Shown piece by piece: positions 53,604 to 63,257 of a stretch of 64,000 nucleotides of DNA. Each line of letters begins with the position of its first letter. The stretch's first letter is position 1. The notes under the pieces were generated by a model. It searched no databases. It was given only the letters and a program-made list of their open reading frames with translations, and was not told where the DNA came from. The translations under genes were made by a program, and so were the position numbers. Source of the DNA: Noviherbaspirillum saxi (GTDB lineage Bacteria; Pseudomonadota; Gammaproteobacteria; Burkholderiales; Burkholderiaceae_D); contig NZ_QYUO01000003.1 in NCBI RefSeq assembly GCF_003591035.1, positions 1,364,001-1,428,000 of the forward strand, written 5' to 3'.

Positions 53604-54590
53604 ATGAATTACAACCGCCGCAAGACCCTTCATCTCATCGCCGCCGCTGTTGCCGGCTCAGTCGCACTTCCCGCGTCGTTGCACGCGCAAGAACCCTACC
53701 CGACAAAATTGGTCACCATGGTCGTTCCATTCACGGCTGGTTCAACCACTGACGTCGTCGGCCGGGTGGTGGGCGAACGGCTCGCAAATTATTTGGGGCA
53801 GTCGGTCATCGTCGATAATCGGCCTGGTGCCGGTGGGACGCTCGGGGCCGGCCTGGTCGCCGCTTCGGTGCCGGATGGCCACACGCTTCTGGTTCACTCG
53901 GCCGGCCATGTCGCGAACGCGGCGCTGTATCCGTCGCTGAAGTATGACACTATGAAGGACTTTACGCCGGTCACCATGCTCGCGACGATGCCGAACGTCT
54001 TGGTGGTAGCACCTGACAAGGGATACGCTTCGCTGAAGGACCTGGTAGAGAAAGTCAAGGCCGCCCCCGGCAAGTTCACGTATGCCTCGTCTGGCAACGG
54101 CAGTGCGTCGCACATCGCCGGCGAGAAGTTCCGACTCGCAGTAGGTCTCGAGGTTACGCATGTGCCCTACCGCGGAACACCGCAGGGGCTGAACGATGTG
54201 ATGGGCGGGCGCGTCGACTGGTTCATGGCCCCGCTCGCAGTCGCAACGCAGCTGATCGCAGGCGGCAAGCTTCAGGCGCTGGCGATCGGATCGGCGAAGC
54301 GCTCACCCCTGCTGCCAAACGTTCCCACTACCACCGAGGCCGGTTTTCCCGGAGCAGACTACACCTTCTGGGTCGGCCTGTTTGCGCCTTCCAAGATCCC
54401 GAAGCCCGCTTTGGACCGTCTGCACATAGAATCCCTGCGCGCGCTGAAATCTCCTGAGGTGCGCAGCCATCTCGGCAAGCTTGGCGCCGAACTCAACGAG
54501 ATGACGCAGTCGCAGTTCGCGCAGTTCGTGCGTGATGAAACGGTGGAAACGGCCAAGCTGATCAAGCAGGCAGGCATCCGGGTCGACTGA
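53604..54590 (+). CDS. Bug-family tripartite tricarboxylate transporter receptor (TctC)
   Basis: 328 residues with a cleavable signal (RRKTLHLIAAAVAGSVALPASLHAQ, twin-Arg-like). Bug pattern: PFTAGSTTDVVGRVVGERL, SVIVDNRPGAGGTLGAGLVA, PGKFTYASSGNGSASHIAGE and HVPYRGTPQGLNDVMGGRVD. Binds a carboxylate in the periplasm. No TctA/TctB membrane genes are present, which is common for orphan Bug proteins. Leader TATTACAACAGGAGA is identical to that before the porin at 10251. Confidence 0.92.
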   Translation: MNYNRRKTLHLIAAAVAGSVALPASLHAQEPYPTKLVTMVVPFTAGSTTDVVGRVVGERLANYLGQSVIVDNRPGAGGTLGAGLVAASVPDGHTLLVHSAGHVANAALYPSLKYDTMKDFTPVTMLATMPNVLVVAPDKGYASLKDLVEKVKAAPGKFTYASSGNGSASHIAGEKFRLAVGLEVTHVPYRGTPQGLNDVMGGRVDWFMAPLAVATQLIAGGKLQALAIGSAKRSPLLPNVPTTTEAGFPGADYTFWVGLFAPSKIPKPALDRLHIESLRALKSPEVRSHLGKLGAELNEMTQSQFAQFVRDETVETAKLIKQAGIRVD

Positions 54591-54680
54591 TTCGGCTACA
54601 ACGGATCTGTACTTCCCCTGATCGCTCATAGTCGCATGGAGTGGTCGGAAGGCTGAATCGACATATCGCGTGTAGCGGAC

Positions 54681-54701
54681 AAGCCTGCAGAAAGCAGGCT
54701 T
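54681..54701 (+). terminator. Hairpin after the Bug receptor gene
   Basis: AAGCCTGC/GCAGGCTT, 8-bp stem and 5-base loop, about 90 bases after the stop codon, no T-run. Position suits the end of the aromatic operon; activity uncertain. Confidence 0.4.
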
Positions 54702-54789
54702 GAAAGCATCAGCAGTAGTGTACTTTCTGCCCTCGTTCTTCTAGCAGAAGAGCGCGGCCACGATCGCCGACAGGAATCTGCTGAATGCG

Positions 54790-55011
54790 GCGTATTACGA
54801 ACTGCGTCGCCATCCTTGTGAAAATGAACGCGTACGCATTTATCGACAAACGCATCAGCTCCATTTGCTCACCGCCTATGACGCGAGCTTTCTGGTTGAG
54901 ACAATCCATGCAGTCAAAGCACGCCGCTTTGAAGCAATGAAGCATTGCGGCACGCACGCCGCGCCGGATGTGGACTGGGCCACCGTATAGCGCTTCAAGC
55001 GCGACATTTGA
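54790..55011 (+). pseudogene. Decayed duplicate of the orphan gene at 41592
   Basis: Reads [57 protein letters not shown] then an in-frame TAG (54987-54989) followed by RFKRDI and TGA. It matches the last 73 or so residues of the 111-residue protein at 41592-41927, including the C-terminus. The first third is missing and a stop is inserted, so it is not functional. It shows that this region has undergone duplication or rearrangement. Confidence 0.85.
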
Positions 55012-55064
55012 GATCGTGCGAAACGCATCTTAACGGAAGGCGTCCGCACTCCCGCACGCCATCG

Positions 55065-55328
55065 TTATTGAAAGTCCGGGCGCTGTACCCCGTCGGTCTG
55101 GTTGCAATTGGGGCATGAAATGACAATGCCTCCGAATACATTCGTCAGGCTCTTCTCGGCGCCACCTTCGGTTGCGGTCCATGTCTCTCCACACTGCAAA
55201 CACTCCACGGACACGGATGCCACTGACTTTTGCCCGCTTTCCGCCGTACCGTCTTCCCCTTTCGCGTCCGACGGTATCTCTTGCATCTGCACATTCCAGA
55301 CCTTGAATCCTTTTGCGTCTCCGGCCAT
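55065..55328 (-). CDS. Small zinc-ribbon protein of the cox-like operon
   Basis: 87 residues. Two C-x2-C pairs (VECLQCGETW and ISCPNCNQTD), about 28 residues apart, form a rubredoxin/zinc-ribbon-like site. The rest is charged and probably disordered. Last gene of the cox-like operon, 12 bases after coxG. May act as an electron carrier or maturation factor; function unknown. Confidence 0.7.
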   Translation of the reverse strand: MAGDAKGFKVWNVQMQEIPSDAKGEDGTAESGQKSVASVSVECLQCGETWTATEGGAEKSLTNVFGGIVISCPNCNQTDGVQRPDFQ

Positions 55329-55340
55329 GTTCGTCTCCTT

Positions 55341-55799
55341 TTAAAGCTCGCTCTGTGGTTCGTCCTTGAGTTCTCTGGCAAGTGCGGCAAAGAAATCGGT
55401 TGCCATCTTGTTTGCGGCGCCGTCAATCAAACGCGAGCCGATCTGCGCCAGCTTGCCGCCGATCTGCGCCGAGGCGGTGTATGCCAGCTTGGTGGCTTCA
55501 CCGTCCGGTGACAGCATAACCTTCGCATTGCCTTTTGCGAAACCTGCCATCCCTCCTTGTCCTTCGAAGTTGAGCGTGTAGGATTCCGGTGGATTCAAGT
55601 CGGCCAGAAATATTTTTCCCGCAAACTTTGCATTCACGGGACCGACTTTTACCGCCATCGACACCTTGTACTGGTTCTCTTCGATCGGTTCGATTGCCTC
55701 GCAGCCGGTGATGCACCGCTTTAGCAATTCCGGATCGTTGAGCGCCGACCAGACCCTGTCCGGTGATGAAGGCACGATTTGAACGCTAGACATTTCCAT
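55341..55799 (-). CDS. coxG: CoxG-family SRPBCC protein
   Basis: 152 residues from ATG 55799 behind TCAGGAGAACACT. SRPBCC fold: PSSPDRVWSALNDPELLKRC, ITGCEAIEPIEENQYKVSM, VGPVNAKFAGKIFLADLN, with a C-terminal helix. In the carboxydotroph cox cluster CoxG recruits the enzyme to the membrane. Overlaps the end of coxE by 14 bases. Confidence 0.88.
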   Translation of the reverse strand: MEMSSVQIVPSSPDRVWSALNDPELLKRCITGCEAIEPIEENQYKVSMAVKVGPVNAKFAGKIFLADLNPPESYTLNFEGQGGMAGFAKGNAKVMLSPDGEATKLAYTASAQIGGKLAQIGSRLIDGAANKMATDFFAALARELKDEPQSEL

Positions 55800-57042
55800 A
55801 GTGTTCTCCTGACGAATGAGGTGATCGTCGAGTTGACTGTGAGCGCCGAAAGCTTGCCTCATCCAGCGCCGCGCCGAGGCGACTCAGGCTCGTCAGATTA
55901 TGCACAGGCAGGAACAGGTCGACGTGCGGCAGCATGGCGCGGATTCCGGCCGGCCTGGCTTCAAAACCTTCAAAGCGCAACAGCGGATTAAGCCAGATCA
56001 GGCGCCGGCACGAGAGGCTGAGCCTTTCCATTTGAGCGCCTACGCTTTGGGCATCGCCGCTGTCGAGGCCATCGGTGATCAGCAGTACGACCGTTCCCTG
56101 GCCGAGCAGCCTGCGCGCCCAGTGCTGGTTGAACTCTGCCAGACAAGCACCAATCCTCGTGCCGCCGGCCCAGTCCACCACCTGGCGCGACACCTGACCG
56201 AGTGCGACATCGACGTCGCGGTCCCGCAGCAAATAGGTAATGTTGGACAGGCGCGTGCCGAAAAGTAAGGTATGCACGCGGCGACGGCTATTGGCTAAAG
56301 CGTGGATGAAATGCAGAAGCATGCGCGTATAGTTTTCCATCGAGCCGGATATATCGCACAAGATCACTAGCTTGACAGGCTGCATGCGCGACGTGCGATG
56401 TCGCAATTCGACGCAGCCATCCATTGTTCTGATCATATGCCGCAGGGTGCTGCGCAAATCGACCTGCGCTCCTTGCAAGAGCGGGCGTGACCGGCGGCTG
56501 GCGATTTCAGGCAATGGCATGCGTACTGAAGCAATCATTTTTTTCGCCTCGGCTTGCTCCTCCGCAGTCATCGCTGCGAAATCCTTGTTACGGAGAACTT
56601 CGACGCGCGACATCGTCATCGACGCGTCGAGCCTCAGGTCCGGGGGCAAGTCATCTGGCACCGATACCGCACGCGGCGCTCGCGGCAGCATCGCCTGTGC
56701 GATACGCGGCGCAAGCTTCGGCGTATCCGGTTTGGGCGAGCGTACACCGCCCAGCAAATCCTGGATCTGCTGCAACTGCAGCCGAATGCGCGACGGATCG
56801 CGCCAGTACAGTTCGAACGCCTGATCGAAGATGAATTGCTGGTCTCGCCGGTCGACCAGCACCGTCGACAGCGCGTAGTAGAAGTCGTCGCGCCGCTCCA
56901 CGCCGACGGCCTGCAGGGCGCGCAAGGCATCGATCACCTTGGCCGGCCCGATCGCCAATCCGGCCCTGCGCAGCACCCGCGCGAAATGCACGACGTTCTC
57001 CGCCAGCAGCCCCTTGTCCTGGCTTGGCGCCGCCACGCTCAT
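55786..57042 (-). CDS. coxE: CoxE-family von Willebrand A domain protein
   Basis: 418 residues. The C-terminal VWA domain has the MIDAS motif CDISGSMENYT (D-x-S-x-S) with the later Thr (TRIGACLAEF region) and Asp (LLITDGLDSGD). The N-terminal helical part is typical of CoxE (NVVHFARVLRRAGLAIGP). Works with the MoxR ATPase CoxD in placing sulfur and copper or sulfur on the Mo site of CO-dehydrogenase-like enzymes. Start overlaps coxD stop by 4 bases. Confidence 0.9.
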   Translation of the reverse strand: MSVAAPSQDKGLLAENVVHFARVLRRAGLAIGPAKVIDALRALQAVGVERRDDFYYALSTVLVDRRDQQFIFDQAFELYWRDPSRIRLQLQQIQDLLGGVRSPKPDTPKLAPRIAQAMLPRAPRAVSVPDDLPPDLRLDASMTMSRVEVLRNKDFAAMTAEEQAEAKKMIASVRMPLPEIASRRSRPLLQGAQVDLRSTLRHMIRTMDGCVELRHRTSRMQPVKLVILCDISGSMENYTRMLLHFIHALANSRRRVHTLLFGTRLSNITYLLRDRDVDVALGQVSRQVVDWAGGTRIGACLAEFNQHWARRLLGQGTVVLLITDGLDSGDAQSVGAQMERLSLSCRRLIWLNPLLRFEGFEARPAGIRAMLPHVDLFLPVHNLTSLSRLGAALDEASFRRSQSTRRSPHSSGEHYGNV

Positions 57043-57959
57043 CGCATCCCCGCAACGTCTACCCGGACATCGTCAATCAACTGGTCGATCTTGCCGGCAT
57101 TCATCCTGGCGATATCATCTTCGTATTTCAGCACTACGCCCAGCGTTGCCTGCACCGCTTCCGGATCGAGCGTGGTCTTGTCAAGGGCAGCAAGCGACGC
57201 TGCCCAATCGAGGGTTTCCGCCACGCCGGGGGCCTTGTACAGTTCCATGTCGCGCAGTCGGGCGATGAACGCGACCACGTCGCGGCTCAGCGTGTCAGCG
57301 GCCTGCGGCACCCGGCAGCGAACGATTTGCAATTCCCGCTCCTTGTCCGGGTAGTCCACCCAGTGGTAGAAGCAACGCCGCTTGACGGCGTCATGGATTT
57401 CACGCGTGCGGTTCGAGGTGATGACGACCAACGGGGGTTGTTCTGCGCGAATGGTGCCGAGTTCCGGGATAGTGATCTGGTATTCGGCCAGCACTTCCAG
57501 CAGATAGGCTTCGAAAGGCTCATCGGCACGGTCGAGTTCGTCGATCAGCAGGACCGGAGGGCCACGGTCCGTGCTTTCCAGCGCCTGCAATAACGGGCGC
57601 TTGATCAGGAAGCGGTCGGTGAAAATATCCGCCGCCAACTGGTCTTTTGAGGTTTCCCCGGTCGCTTCGGCAAGCCGGATTTCGATCATCTGGCGCGGAT
57701 AGTTCCACTCATAGACCGCGTTGGCGACGTCCAGCCCCTCATAGCATTGCAAGCGCACCAGCCTGCGATTGAGCCCACCCGCCAGTGCCTTGGCGACTTC
57801 GGTTTTGCCGACTCCCGCTTCGCCCTCCAGGAACAGCGGCCGGCCCATGGTCATTGCGAGATAAAGCGTGGTGGACAGATGGCGCTCGGCGATATATTGC
57901 TGAGACGCCAGTAGTTGTGCCACCTGATCGACGGAAGCGGGAGGACAGGCTATCGGCAT
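57039..57959 (-). CDS. coxD: CoxD-family MoxR AAA+ ATPase
   Basis: 306 residues. Walker A GEAGVGKTEVAKAL (about 47-60), Walker B PVLLIDELDRADEPFEAYLLE, sensor 1 VVITSNRTREIHDAVKRRC. CoxD chaperones assembly of the [MoSO2] centre; together with CoxE it forms a MoxR-VWA unit. Translationally coupled to coxE (4-base overlap) and 37 bases after coxM. Confidence 0.92.
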   Translation of the reverse strand: MPIACPPASVDQVAQLLASQQYIAERHLSTTLYLAMTMGRPLFLEGEAGVGKTEVAKALAGGLNRRLVRLQCYEGLDVANAVYEWNYPRQMIEIRLAEATGETSKDQLAADIFTDRFLIKRPLLQALESTDRGPPVLLIDELDRADEPFEAYLLEVLAEYQITIPELGTIRAEQPPLVVITSNRTREIHDAVKRRCFYHWVDYPDKERELQIVRCRVPQAADTLSRDVVAFIARLRDMELYKAPGVAETLDWAASLAALDKTTLDPEAVQATLGVVLKYEDDIARMNAGKIDQLIDDVRVDVAGMR

Positions 57960-57996
57960 ACGTTCGCCGTAAAGATTGCGCCGCGGCGACGTAACC

Positions 57997-58794
57997 TCAT
58001 TTCAATGCCTCGGCAACGGCGCGCCCGGCCAGAACCGGGATCAAGTGTGCGCGATAAGCCGCACTGGCATGCAAGTCTGAACTTAGTCCGTCGGCCGCTA
58101 CCCGTACCGCTTTGGCGGCGTCCGGGTTGAAATCCGCTTCAAGCGCCTTTTCCAGATCTGTAGCACGGAAAGCGCATCCGGCGCATCCGGTCACCGCCAC
58201 CCGCACATGGCCATCGTCGCTCCGGCTGACGAATACGCCCACCAGTGCAAAGCGCGAGGCCGGATTCAGGAACTTGATGTAGGCCGCCTTGTCGGGAACA
58301 GGAAATTGGACCTCAGTAATGATTTCGCCAGGCTCCAGCGCGGTTTCATACATGCCCGTGAAAAAGTCGTCGGCCGCGATGGTCCGCCCGTTGGTCCGGA
58401 TGGTCGCGTTCAGCGCCAGCGCTGCGGCCGGATGGCAGGCAGCAGGATCGTTGTTGGCCAGCGATCCGCCCAGCGTGCCGAGATTGCGCACCTGGACGTC
58501 GCCGATTTCGCCGGCAAGGTAGGCCAGCGCGGGGATTGCCTGCCGGACTTCGTCGGATGCGGCGATTTCGGCATGGCTGGTTCCCGCACCGATCACCAGC
58601 GCGCTGTCTTCGCGCCGGATGCCGCGCAGTTCGGCGATTCCGCCCAGGTCTACCAGGCTCTTCGGCGCAGCCAGCCGCAGTTTCATCGCCGCGACCAGAC
58701 TCTGCCCGCCGGCCAATGGCTGGCTGTCCGGGTTGGCAAGCAAAGCGACGGCTTCGCTCACGCTCTTGGGTTGATGCAGCTCGAATGCATACAT
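57997..58794 (-). CDS. coxM: CoxM-family FAD-binding subunit
   Basis: 265 residues from ATG 58794 (TGAGGAGAGCAGT). FAD motifs QPLAGGQSLVAAMKLRLA (AGGQS form, typical of CoxM) and IGDVQVRNLGTLGGSLANND (TLGGS). Medium subunit carrying electrons from the Fe-S subunit to the quinone pool or other acceptor. The longer frame beginning at 58860 overlaps coxL and is not used. Confidence 0.93.
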   Translation of the reverse strand: MYAFELHQPKSVSEAVALLANPDSQPLAGGQSLVAAMKLRLAAPKSLVDLGGIAELRGIRREDSALVIGAGTSHAEIAASDEVRQAIPALAYLAGEIGDVQVRNLGTLGGSLANNDPAACHPAAALALNATIRTNGRTIAADDFFTGMYETALEPGEIITEVQFPVPDKAAYIKFLNPASRFALVGVFVSRSDDGHVRVAVTGCAGCAFRATDLEKALEADFNPDAAKAVRVAADGLSSDLHASAAYRAHLIPVLAGRAVAEALK

Positions 58795-58804
58795 ACTGCT
58801 CTCC

Positions 58805-61213
58805 TCACGGGGCTGGGTTGGCTGACGGTTGCGCGGACTGCCTGGCGGATTGAATGGCATTCCATACCCGTTCCGGCGACGCAGGCATGTCCAGATGCGT
58901 CACTCCCAACGGTGAAAGCGCATTGATCACCGCATTGATGACGGCGGGCGGCGAACCGATCGCACCTGCTTCGCCGCAGCCCTTGGCGCCGAGCGGATTA
59001 TGCGTACAAGGTGTCACCCGGCTGCCGACCTTGAAGTTGGGCAGATCCTCGGCGCGCGGCATCGCATAATCCATGTAGCTGCCCGACAGCAACTGCGCGG
59101 TACTCTTGTCGTAGACGCAGTTCTCCAGCAACGCCTGTCCAATGCCTTGGGCCAAACCGCCATGTACCTGGCCTTCGACAATCATCGGATTGATGATATT
59201 GCCGAAATCGTCCACGGCGGTCATGGCGGCCACTTCAACGGCGCCGGTTTCCGGATCGACTTCGACTTCGCAAATATGGGCACCCGCAGGAAAGGTGAAA
59301 TTCGTCGGATCGTAGAATGCGGTTTCGTTCAATCCCGGCTCCAGCTTGTCCAGCGGATAGTTGTGCGGCACATAGGCAGCCAGCGCAATCTGCGCGAAGG
59401 GCACGCTGCGATCGGTGCCGATGATGGTGAATTTGCCATCCTTGAATTCGATATCGCTGGCCGACGCTTCCAGCAGGTGTGCGGCAATCCGCTTGCCCTT
59501 GGCCTCGATCTTGTCGAGCGCCTTGACGATTGCCGAGCCTCCCACCGCCAGCGAACGCGAGCCATAGGTACCCATCCCGAACGGAACACGTCCGGTGTCC
59601 CCGTGCACGATATCGACCTGCTCGAACGGGATGCCGAGCCGGGCAGAGACAATCTGCGCGAATGTCGTCTCATGCCCCTGTCCATGGCTGTGCGACCCGG
59701 TGAACACAGTGACGCTGCCGGTGGGATGCACCCGGATTTCACCGACCTCGTATAGTCCCGCCCGTGCGCCCAGCGCACCGGCGATGTTCGACGGCGCCAG
59801 CCCGCAGGCTTCGATATAGGTAGAAAATCCCAGGCCGCGCAATTTGCCGCGCCGCTTGGCTTCCTCGCGGCGTGCCGGGAAACCGGCGACGTCGGCCAGT
59901 TCGACCGCGCCGTCCAGGCAAGCATTGAAGTCGCCGATGTCGTACTGGAGCGCCACCGGCGTCTGGTACGGAAAGCTTGTGATGAAGTTGCGCCGCCGCA
60001 GTTCCACATCATCGATGTTCATCTCGCGGGCTACCGTCGATACTAGCCGTTCGACCACGTAGGCTGCCTCCGGCCGCCCGGCGCCGCGATAAGCATCCAC
60101 CGGCGTGGTGTTGGTGAATACGCCATCTATTTCGGCATAAATGTGCGGCGTGCTGTATTGCCCCGCCAGAAGCGTCGCATACAAGATGGTCGGAACCGAG
60201 GTCGAGAACGTAGACAGGTATGCGCCGAGATTGGCGACGGTGTGTACCCGCATGGCCAGGAATTTCCCGTCTGCGCCGACTGCCATTTCGGCCACCGTCG
60301 CGTGGTCCCTGCCGTGTGCGTCCGTCAGGAACGATTCGGAACGTTCGGCGGTCCACTTCACCGGGCGGTTAAGCTTTTTCGATGCCCAGGCCAGCACGAC
60401 ATCTTCCGCATACAAAAATATCTTCGAGCCAAAGCCTCCGCCGACATCGGGCGCGATGACACGCATTTTGTGCTCCGGCAGCCCAAGCACGAAGGCCGTG
60501 AGCAACAGCCGCTCGACATGCGGATTCTGGTTGGCGACATACAGCGTGTAGCTGTCGTCGCCACGGTTGTACTGCGCCAGTGCTGCGCGCGGCTCGATTG
60601 CGTTTGGAACCAGCCGGTTGTTGATCAGTTCTATACGGGTAACATGATGCGCCCGCGCGAATGTCGCATCTACCGCAGCCTTGTCGCCCAGTGCCCAGGT
60701 ATAGCACTTGTTATCATGCGCGATGTCGTGCACGACCGGAGCGCCAGATTTCAGCGCGTCGCGCGCATCGGCAACTGCCGGCAGTGCGTCATAGTCCACC
60801 TCGATGAGTTCGGCCGCGTCCTTCGCCTGCAAATAGGTTGCCGCCACGATGAGCGCCACCTGGTCGCCAACATGGCGTACCTTTCCCTGCGCGAGGGCCG
60901 GATGCGGCGGCTCCTTCATCGGCTGGCCATTCACGTCCGTGATCAACCAGCCGCAGGGCACGCCGCCGACCTTGTCAGCCGCGAGGTCATCCCCGGTCAG
61001 GACAGCGATAACGCCGGGGGCGCTTCGCGCCGCGCTGGTGTCGATCGATCTGATCGTTGCATGCGCGTGCGGAGAACGCAGAAAATAAGCATAGGTCTGG
61101 CCGGGGATCTGGACGTCATCGGTGTACTTGCCGCTGCCGGTGACGAAACGATAATCTTCCTTGCGGCGCACCGAGGCGCCAATGCCGGTTTCATGTTCAG
61201 AAGGGGCATTCAT
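58805..61213 (-). CDS. coxL: CoxL-like molybdenum hydroxylase large subunit, form II
   Basis: 802 residues. Mo-site motifs: [44 protein letters not shown] with the catalytic Glu. The active-site loop reads [13 protein letters not shown]. Form I CO dehydrogenases carry AYRCSFR, whose Cys binds Cu; AYRGAGR marks form II enzymes, which lack the Cu ligand and are not proven CO oxidisers. The substrate is unknown and probably organic. Start 61213 is one base after the coxS stop. Confidence 0.92.
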   Translation of the reverse strand: MNAPSEHETGIGASVRRKEDYRFVTGSGKYTDDVQIPGQTYAYFLRSPHAHATIRSIDTSAARSAPGVIAVLTGDDLAADKVGGVPCGWLITDVNGQPMKEPPHPALAQGKVRHVGDQVALIVAATYLQAKDAAELIEVDYDALPAVADARDALKSGAPVVHDIAHDNKCYTWALGDKAAVDATFARAHHVTRIELINNRLVPNAIEPRAALAQYNRGDDSYTLYVANQNPHVERLLLTAFVLGLPEHKMRVIAPDVGGGFGSKIFLYAEDVVLAWASKKLNRPVKWTAERSESFLTDAHGRDHATVAEMAVGADGKFLAMRVHTVANLGAYLSTFSTSVPTILYATLLAGQYSTPHIYAEIDGVFTNTTPVDAYRGAGRPEAAYVVERLVSTVAREMNIDDVELRRRNFITSFPYQTPVALQYDIGDFNACLDGAVELADVAGFPARREEAKRRGKLRGLGFSTYIEACGLAPSNIAGALGARAGLYEVGEIRVHPTGSVTVFTGSHSHGQGHETTFAQIVSARLGIPFEQVDIVHGDTGRVPFGMGTYGSRSLAVGGSAIVKALDKIEAKGKRIAAHLLEASASDIEFKDGKFTIIGTDRSVPFAQIALAAYVPHNYPLDKLEPGLNETAFYDPTNFTFPAGAHICEVEVDPETGAVEVAAMTAVDDFGNIINPMIVEGQVHGGLAQGIGQALLENCVYDKSTAQLLSGSYMDYAMPRAEDLPNFKVGSRVTPCTHNPLGAKGCGEAGAIGSPPAVINAVINALSPLGVTHLDMPASPERVWNAIQSARQSAQPSANPAP

Positions 61214-61214
61214 G

Positions 61215-61691
61215 TCAGCCTCCGCTCATGTTGGCGGCGCCTGCCTGCACCGCCTTGACGATGTTGTGATAACCGGTGCAGCGGCACATGTTGCCCTTGA
61301 GTTGCTCACGGATTTCACGCTCGGACGCATTGGGATGATGCTTGGCAATATCGATGGCGCACATGATCATGCCGGTAGTGCAGAAGCCGCATTGCAAGCC
61401 GTGGCATTCCTTGAACGCTGCCTGCATGGGGTGCAGTTCACCGCCAGGACCGGCGATTCCTTCGATCGTTGTCACCTGCGCGTCCTGAAACTGCGCTGCC
61501 AGAGCCGAGCATGACTTGACGGCGTTGCCATTGACGATCACCGTGCAGGCACCGCACTGGCTGGTGTCGCATCCGACATGCGTGCCGGTCAATGAAAGGT
61601 TTTCGCGAAGAAACTGAACCAACAGCGTGCGCGGATCTATTTCCGCGTTCGCCGGGATTCCATTGACGGTCATGGATACCTTGATTGCCAT
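61215..61691 (-). CDS. coxS: CoxS-family 2Fe-2S subunit
   Basis: 158 residues from ATG 61691 (GAGGAGTAATCGC). First cluster: [16 protein letters not shown] and C about 58. Second: [16 protein letters not shown] and [13 protein letters not shown]. First gene of the coxS-L-M-D-E-G unit; the longer frame to 61799 crosses an intergenic palindrome and is rejected. Divergent from the second xdhC gene across about 437 bases. Confidence 0.94.
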   Translation of the reverse strand: MAIKVSMTVNGIPANAEIDPRTLLVQFLRENLSLTGTHVGCDTSQCGACTVIVNGNAVKSCSALAAQFQDAQVTTIEGIAGPGGELHPMQAAFKECHGLQCGFCTTGMIMCAIDIAKHHPNASEREIREQLKGNMCRCTGYHNIVKAVQAGAANMSGG

Positions 61692-61763
61692 GCGATTACT
61701 CCTCAAGTGAATTGCCGTTTGATCAGGGCTCGAAGAACAGTCGCAGGGCAGAAAAGGGAACGG

Positions 61764-61802
61764 GCCGTGTCCGGCAGAATATCGAACTCTGCCGGACACG
61801 GC
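61764..61802. promoter_or_regulatory. Perfect 15-bp inverted repeat in a divergent promoter region
   Basis: GCCGTGTCCGGCAGA and TCTGCCGGACACGGC with a 9-base loop (ATATCGAAC). It lies 73 bases upstream of coxS and about 327 upstream of xdhC copy 2, between divergent genes, so a terminator is not expected; there is no T-run. An operator for a dimeric regulator or a structured 5' leader is more likely. Confidence 0.55.
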
Positions 61803-62128
61803 TTGTCTCCATTGTTTGTCCCGATAACCCGGCCCCTCGCCTTGTCATCGATTCTTTTCGTCGCAGCCGGTGGTGCAAAAATTAGCGTACTTACGCTGAG
61901 CACATCGTCTTTTGCGTTAAGTCAAAAGAAACCTCAGCGCCAAAATCAAACTTCTTTGTACGGTGATGGTGTCAAGGAACAGAATGGCCGTGCATGCATA
62001 CATAACGGAAATAGTTGCCTCATAGTTTTACTGTATGGATGGGGATTTTTCCGTGTTGCCTGTTCGCCGGACCGGAACGTACCGGGACTTTACTTCGACT
62101 TTCATGGAGCGCTTTCGCGTGCACGACA

Positions 62129-63151
62129 ATGGATAGCATCGATATGGAAGTTCTGAAAAGCTGCGAGCAATGGCTGGCTGGCGGCCACCGCTGCGAATTG
62201 ATCACCGTGATAAAGACATGGGGTTCCAGTCCACGGCCGGAAGGCGCAATGCTCGCCATGTGCGACGACGGGCGCGTGGTCGGCTCCGTGTCCGGCGGAT
62301 GCATCGAAGATGATCTGATCGACCGGGTTCGCAAACAGGGCCTCACACGCCTCCGCCCGGAGATCGTTACCTACGGCATCAGTGCCGATGAGGCACATCG
62401 CTTCGGCCTGCCGTGCGGCGGCACGATTCAGTTGGCCATGGAACCTCTGTCCACAGGCAGCCTCATTACCGAGTTGCTGCAACGTCTATCGGCACATGAA
62501 CTGGTAGCGCGCCGGCTCGATCTGCGAACCGGCCAGGTCACGCTGGGAACGGCGCGCGCCGGCATGGCGCTCCAGGTGTCGGCCTCCACGCTCACTACGC
62601 TGCATGGCCCGCGCTGGCGCCTCCTGATCATTGGTGCAGGACAGTTGTCACGCTTTCTGGCGCAGATCGCGGTGGGCATGGACTATCACGTGACAGTATG
62701 CGATCCGCGCGAAGAGTATCGCACCGGCTGGCAGGTCGAGGGAGTGGAACTGGTGCACGGCATGCCGGACGATGTCGTGATCGATATGCGGCTCGACGTC
62801 CGATGCGCGGTGCTGGCGCTGACCCACGATCCCAAGCTCGACGATCTGGCCCTGATGGAAGCCCTGAAGTCAGATGCCTTCTATGTCGGAGCGATCGGCT
62901 CCCGCGCCAACAATGCGAAGCGGCGTGAACGGCTCAAGCTATTCGATGTGAACGATGCGCAGTTAGCCAAACTGCATGGCCCCGTTGGCATCTATATCGG
63001 CAGCAAGACGCCGCCCGAAATCGCGGTTTCCATTCTGGCGGAAATGACCGCAGCCAAGAATGGGGTTGCGCTGCCGACTGAAATACAAGTCGGCAATGCC
63101 AAAAACGTGAAAAATTCGCAACCGGAAAATTCAAGCTGCACAAACAACTGA
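62129..63151 (+). CDS. xdhC: XdhC-family Mo-cofactor chaperone, copy 2
   Basis: 340 residues from ATG 62129, chosen to match copy 1 (both begin MDSID-x-EVLKSCEQW). Same motifs: VIKTWGSSPRPEGAML, GSVSGGCIEDDLI, FGLPCGGTIQL, IIGAGQLSRFLAQIA, AIGSRANNAKRRERL. The C-terminus (last 25 residues) differs fully from copy 1. It probably serves the divergent cox-like enzyme (role of CoxF/CoxI), whereas copy 1 may serve xanthine dehydrogenase. Ribosome site weak (GGAGC about 19 bases upstream). Confidence 0.9.
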   Translation: MDSIDMEVLKSCEQWLAGGHRCELITVIKTWGSSPRPEGAMLAMCDDGRVVGSVSGGCIEDDLIDRVRKQGLTRLRPEIVTYGISADEAHRFGLPCGGTIQLAMEPLSTGSLITELLQRLSAHELVARRLDLRTGQVTLGTARAGMALQVSASTLTTLHGPRWRLLIIGAGQLSRFLAQIAVGMDYHVTVCDPREEYRTGWQVEGVELVHGMPDDVVIDMRLDVRCAVLALTHDPKLDDLALMEALKSDAFYVGAIGSRANNAKRRERLKLFDVNDAQLAKLHGPVGIYIGSKTPPEIAVSILAEMTAAKNGVALPTEIQVGNAKNVKNSQPENSSCTNN

Positions 63152-63257
63152 GAAGGCGGTTCATAAGCGAAGACGCGCGCAACACATCAACGACATGTAC
63201 CCGCAGCGAGAACACTTCGGCATGATCAGAGAGCTTCTTAGCTGTCTACCGGCCTGC

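Noticed and set aside
58805..61213. Aerobic CO dehydrogenase large subunit (form I)
   Set aside because: The loop is AYRGAGR, not AYRCSFR, so the Cu-binding Cys of true CO dehydrogenases is missing.
60143..61258. 371-codon + strand frame opposite coxL
   Set aside because: Antisense shadow; Arg/His-rich with no family signal, fully inside coxL.
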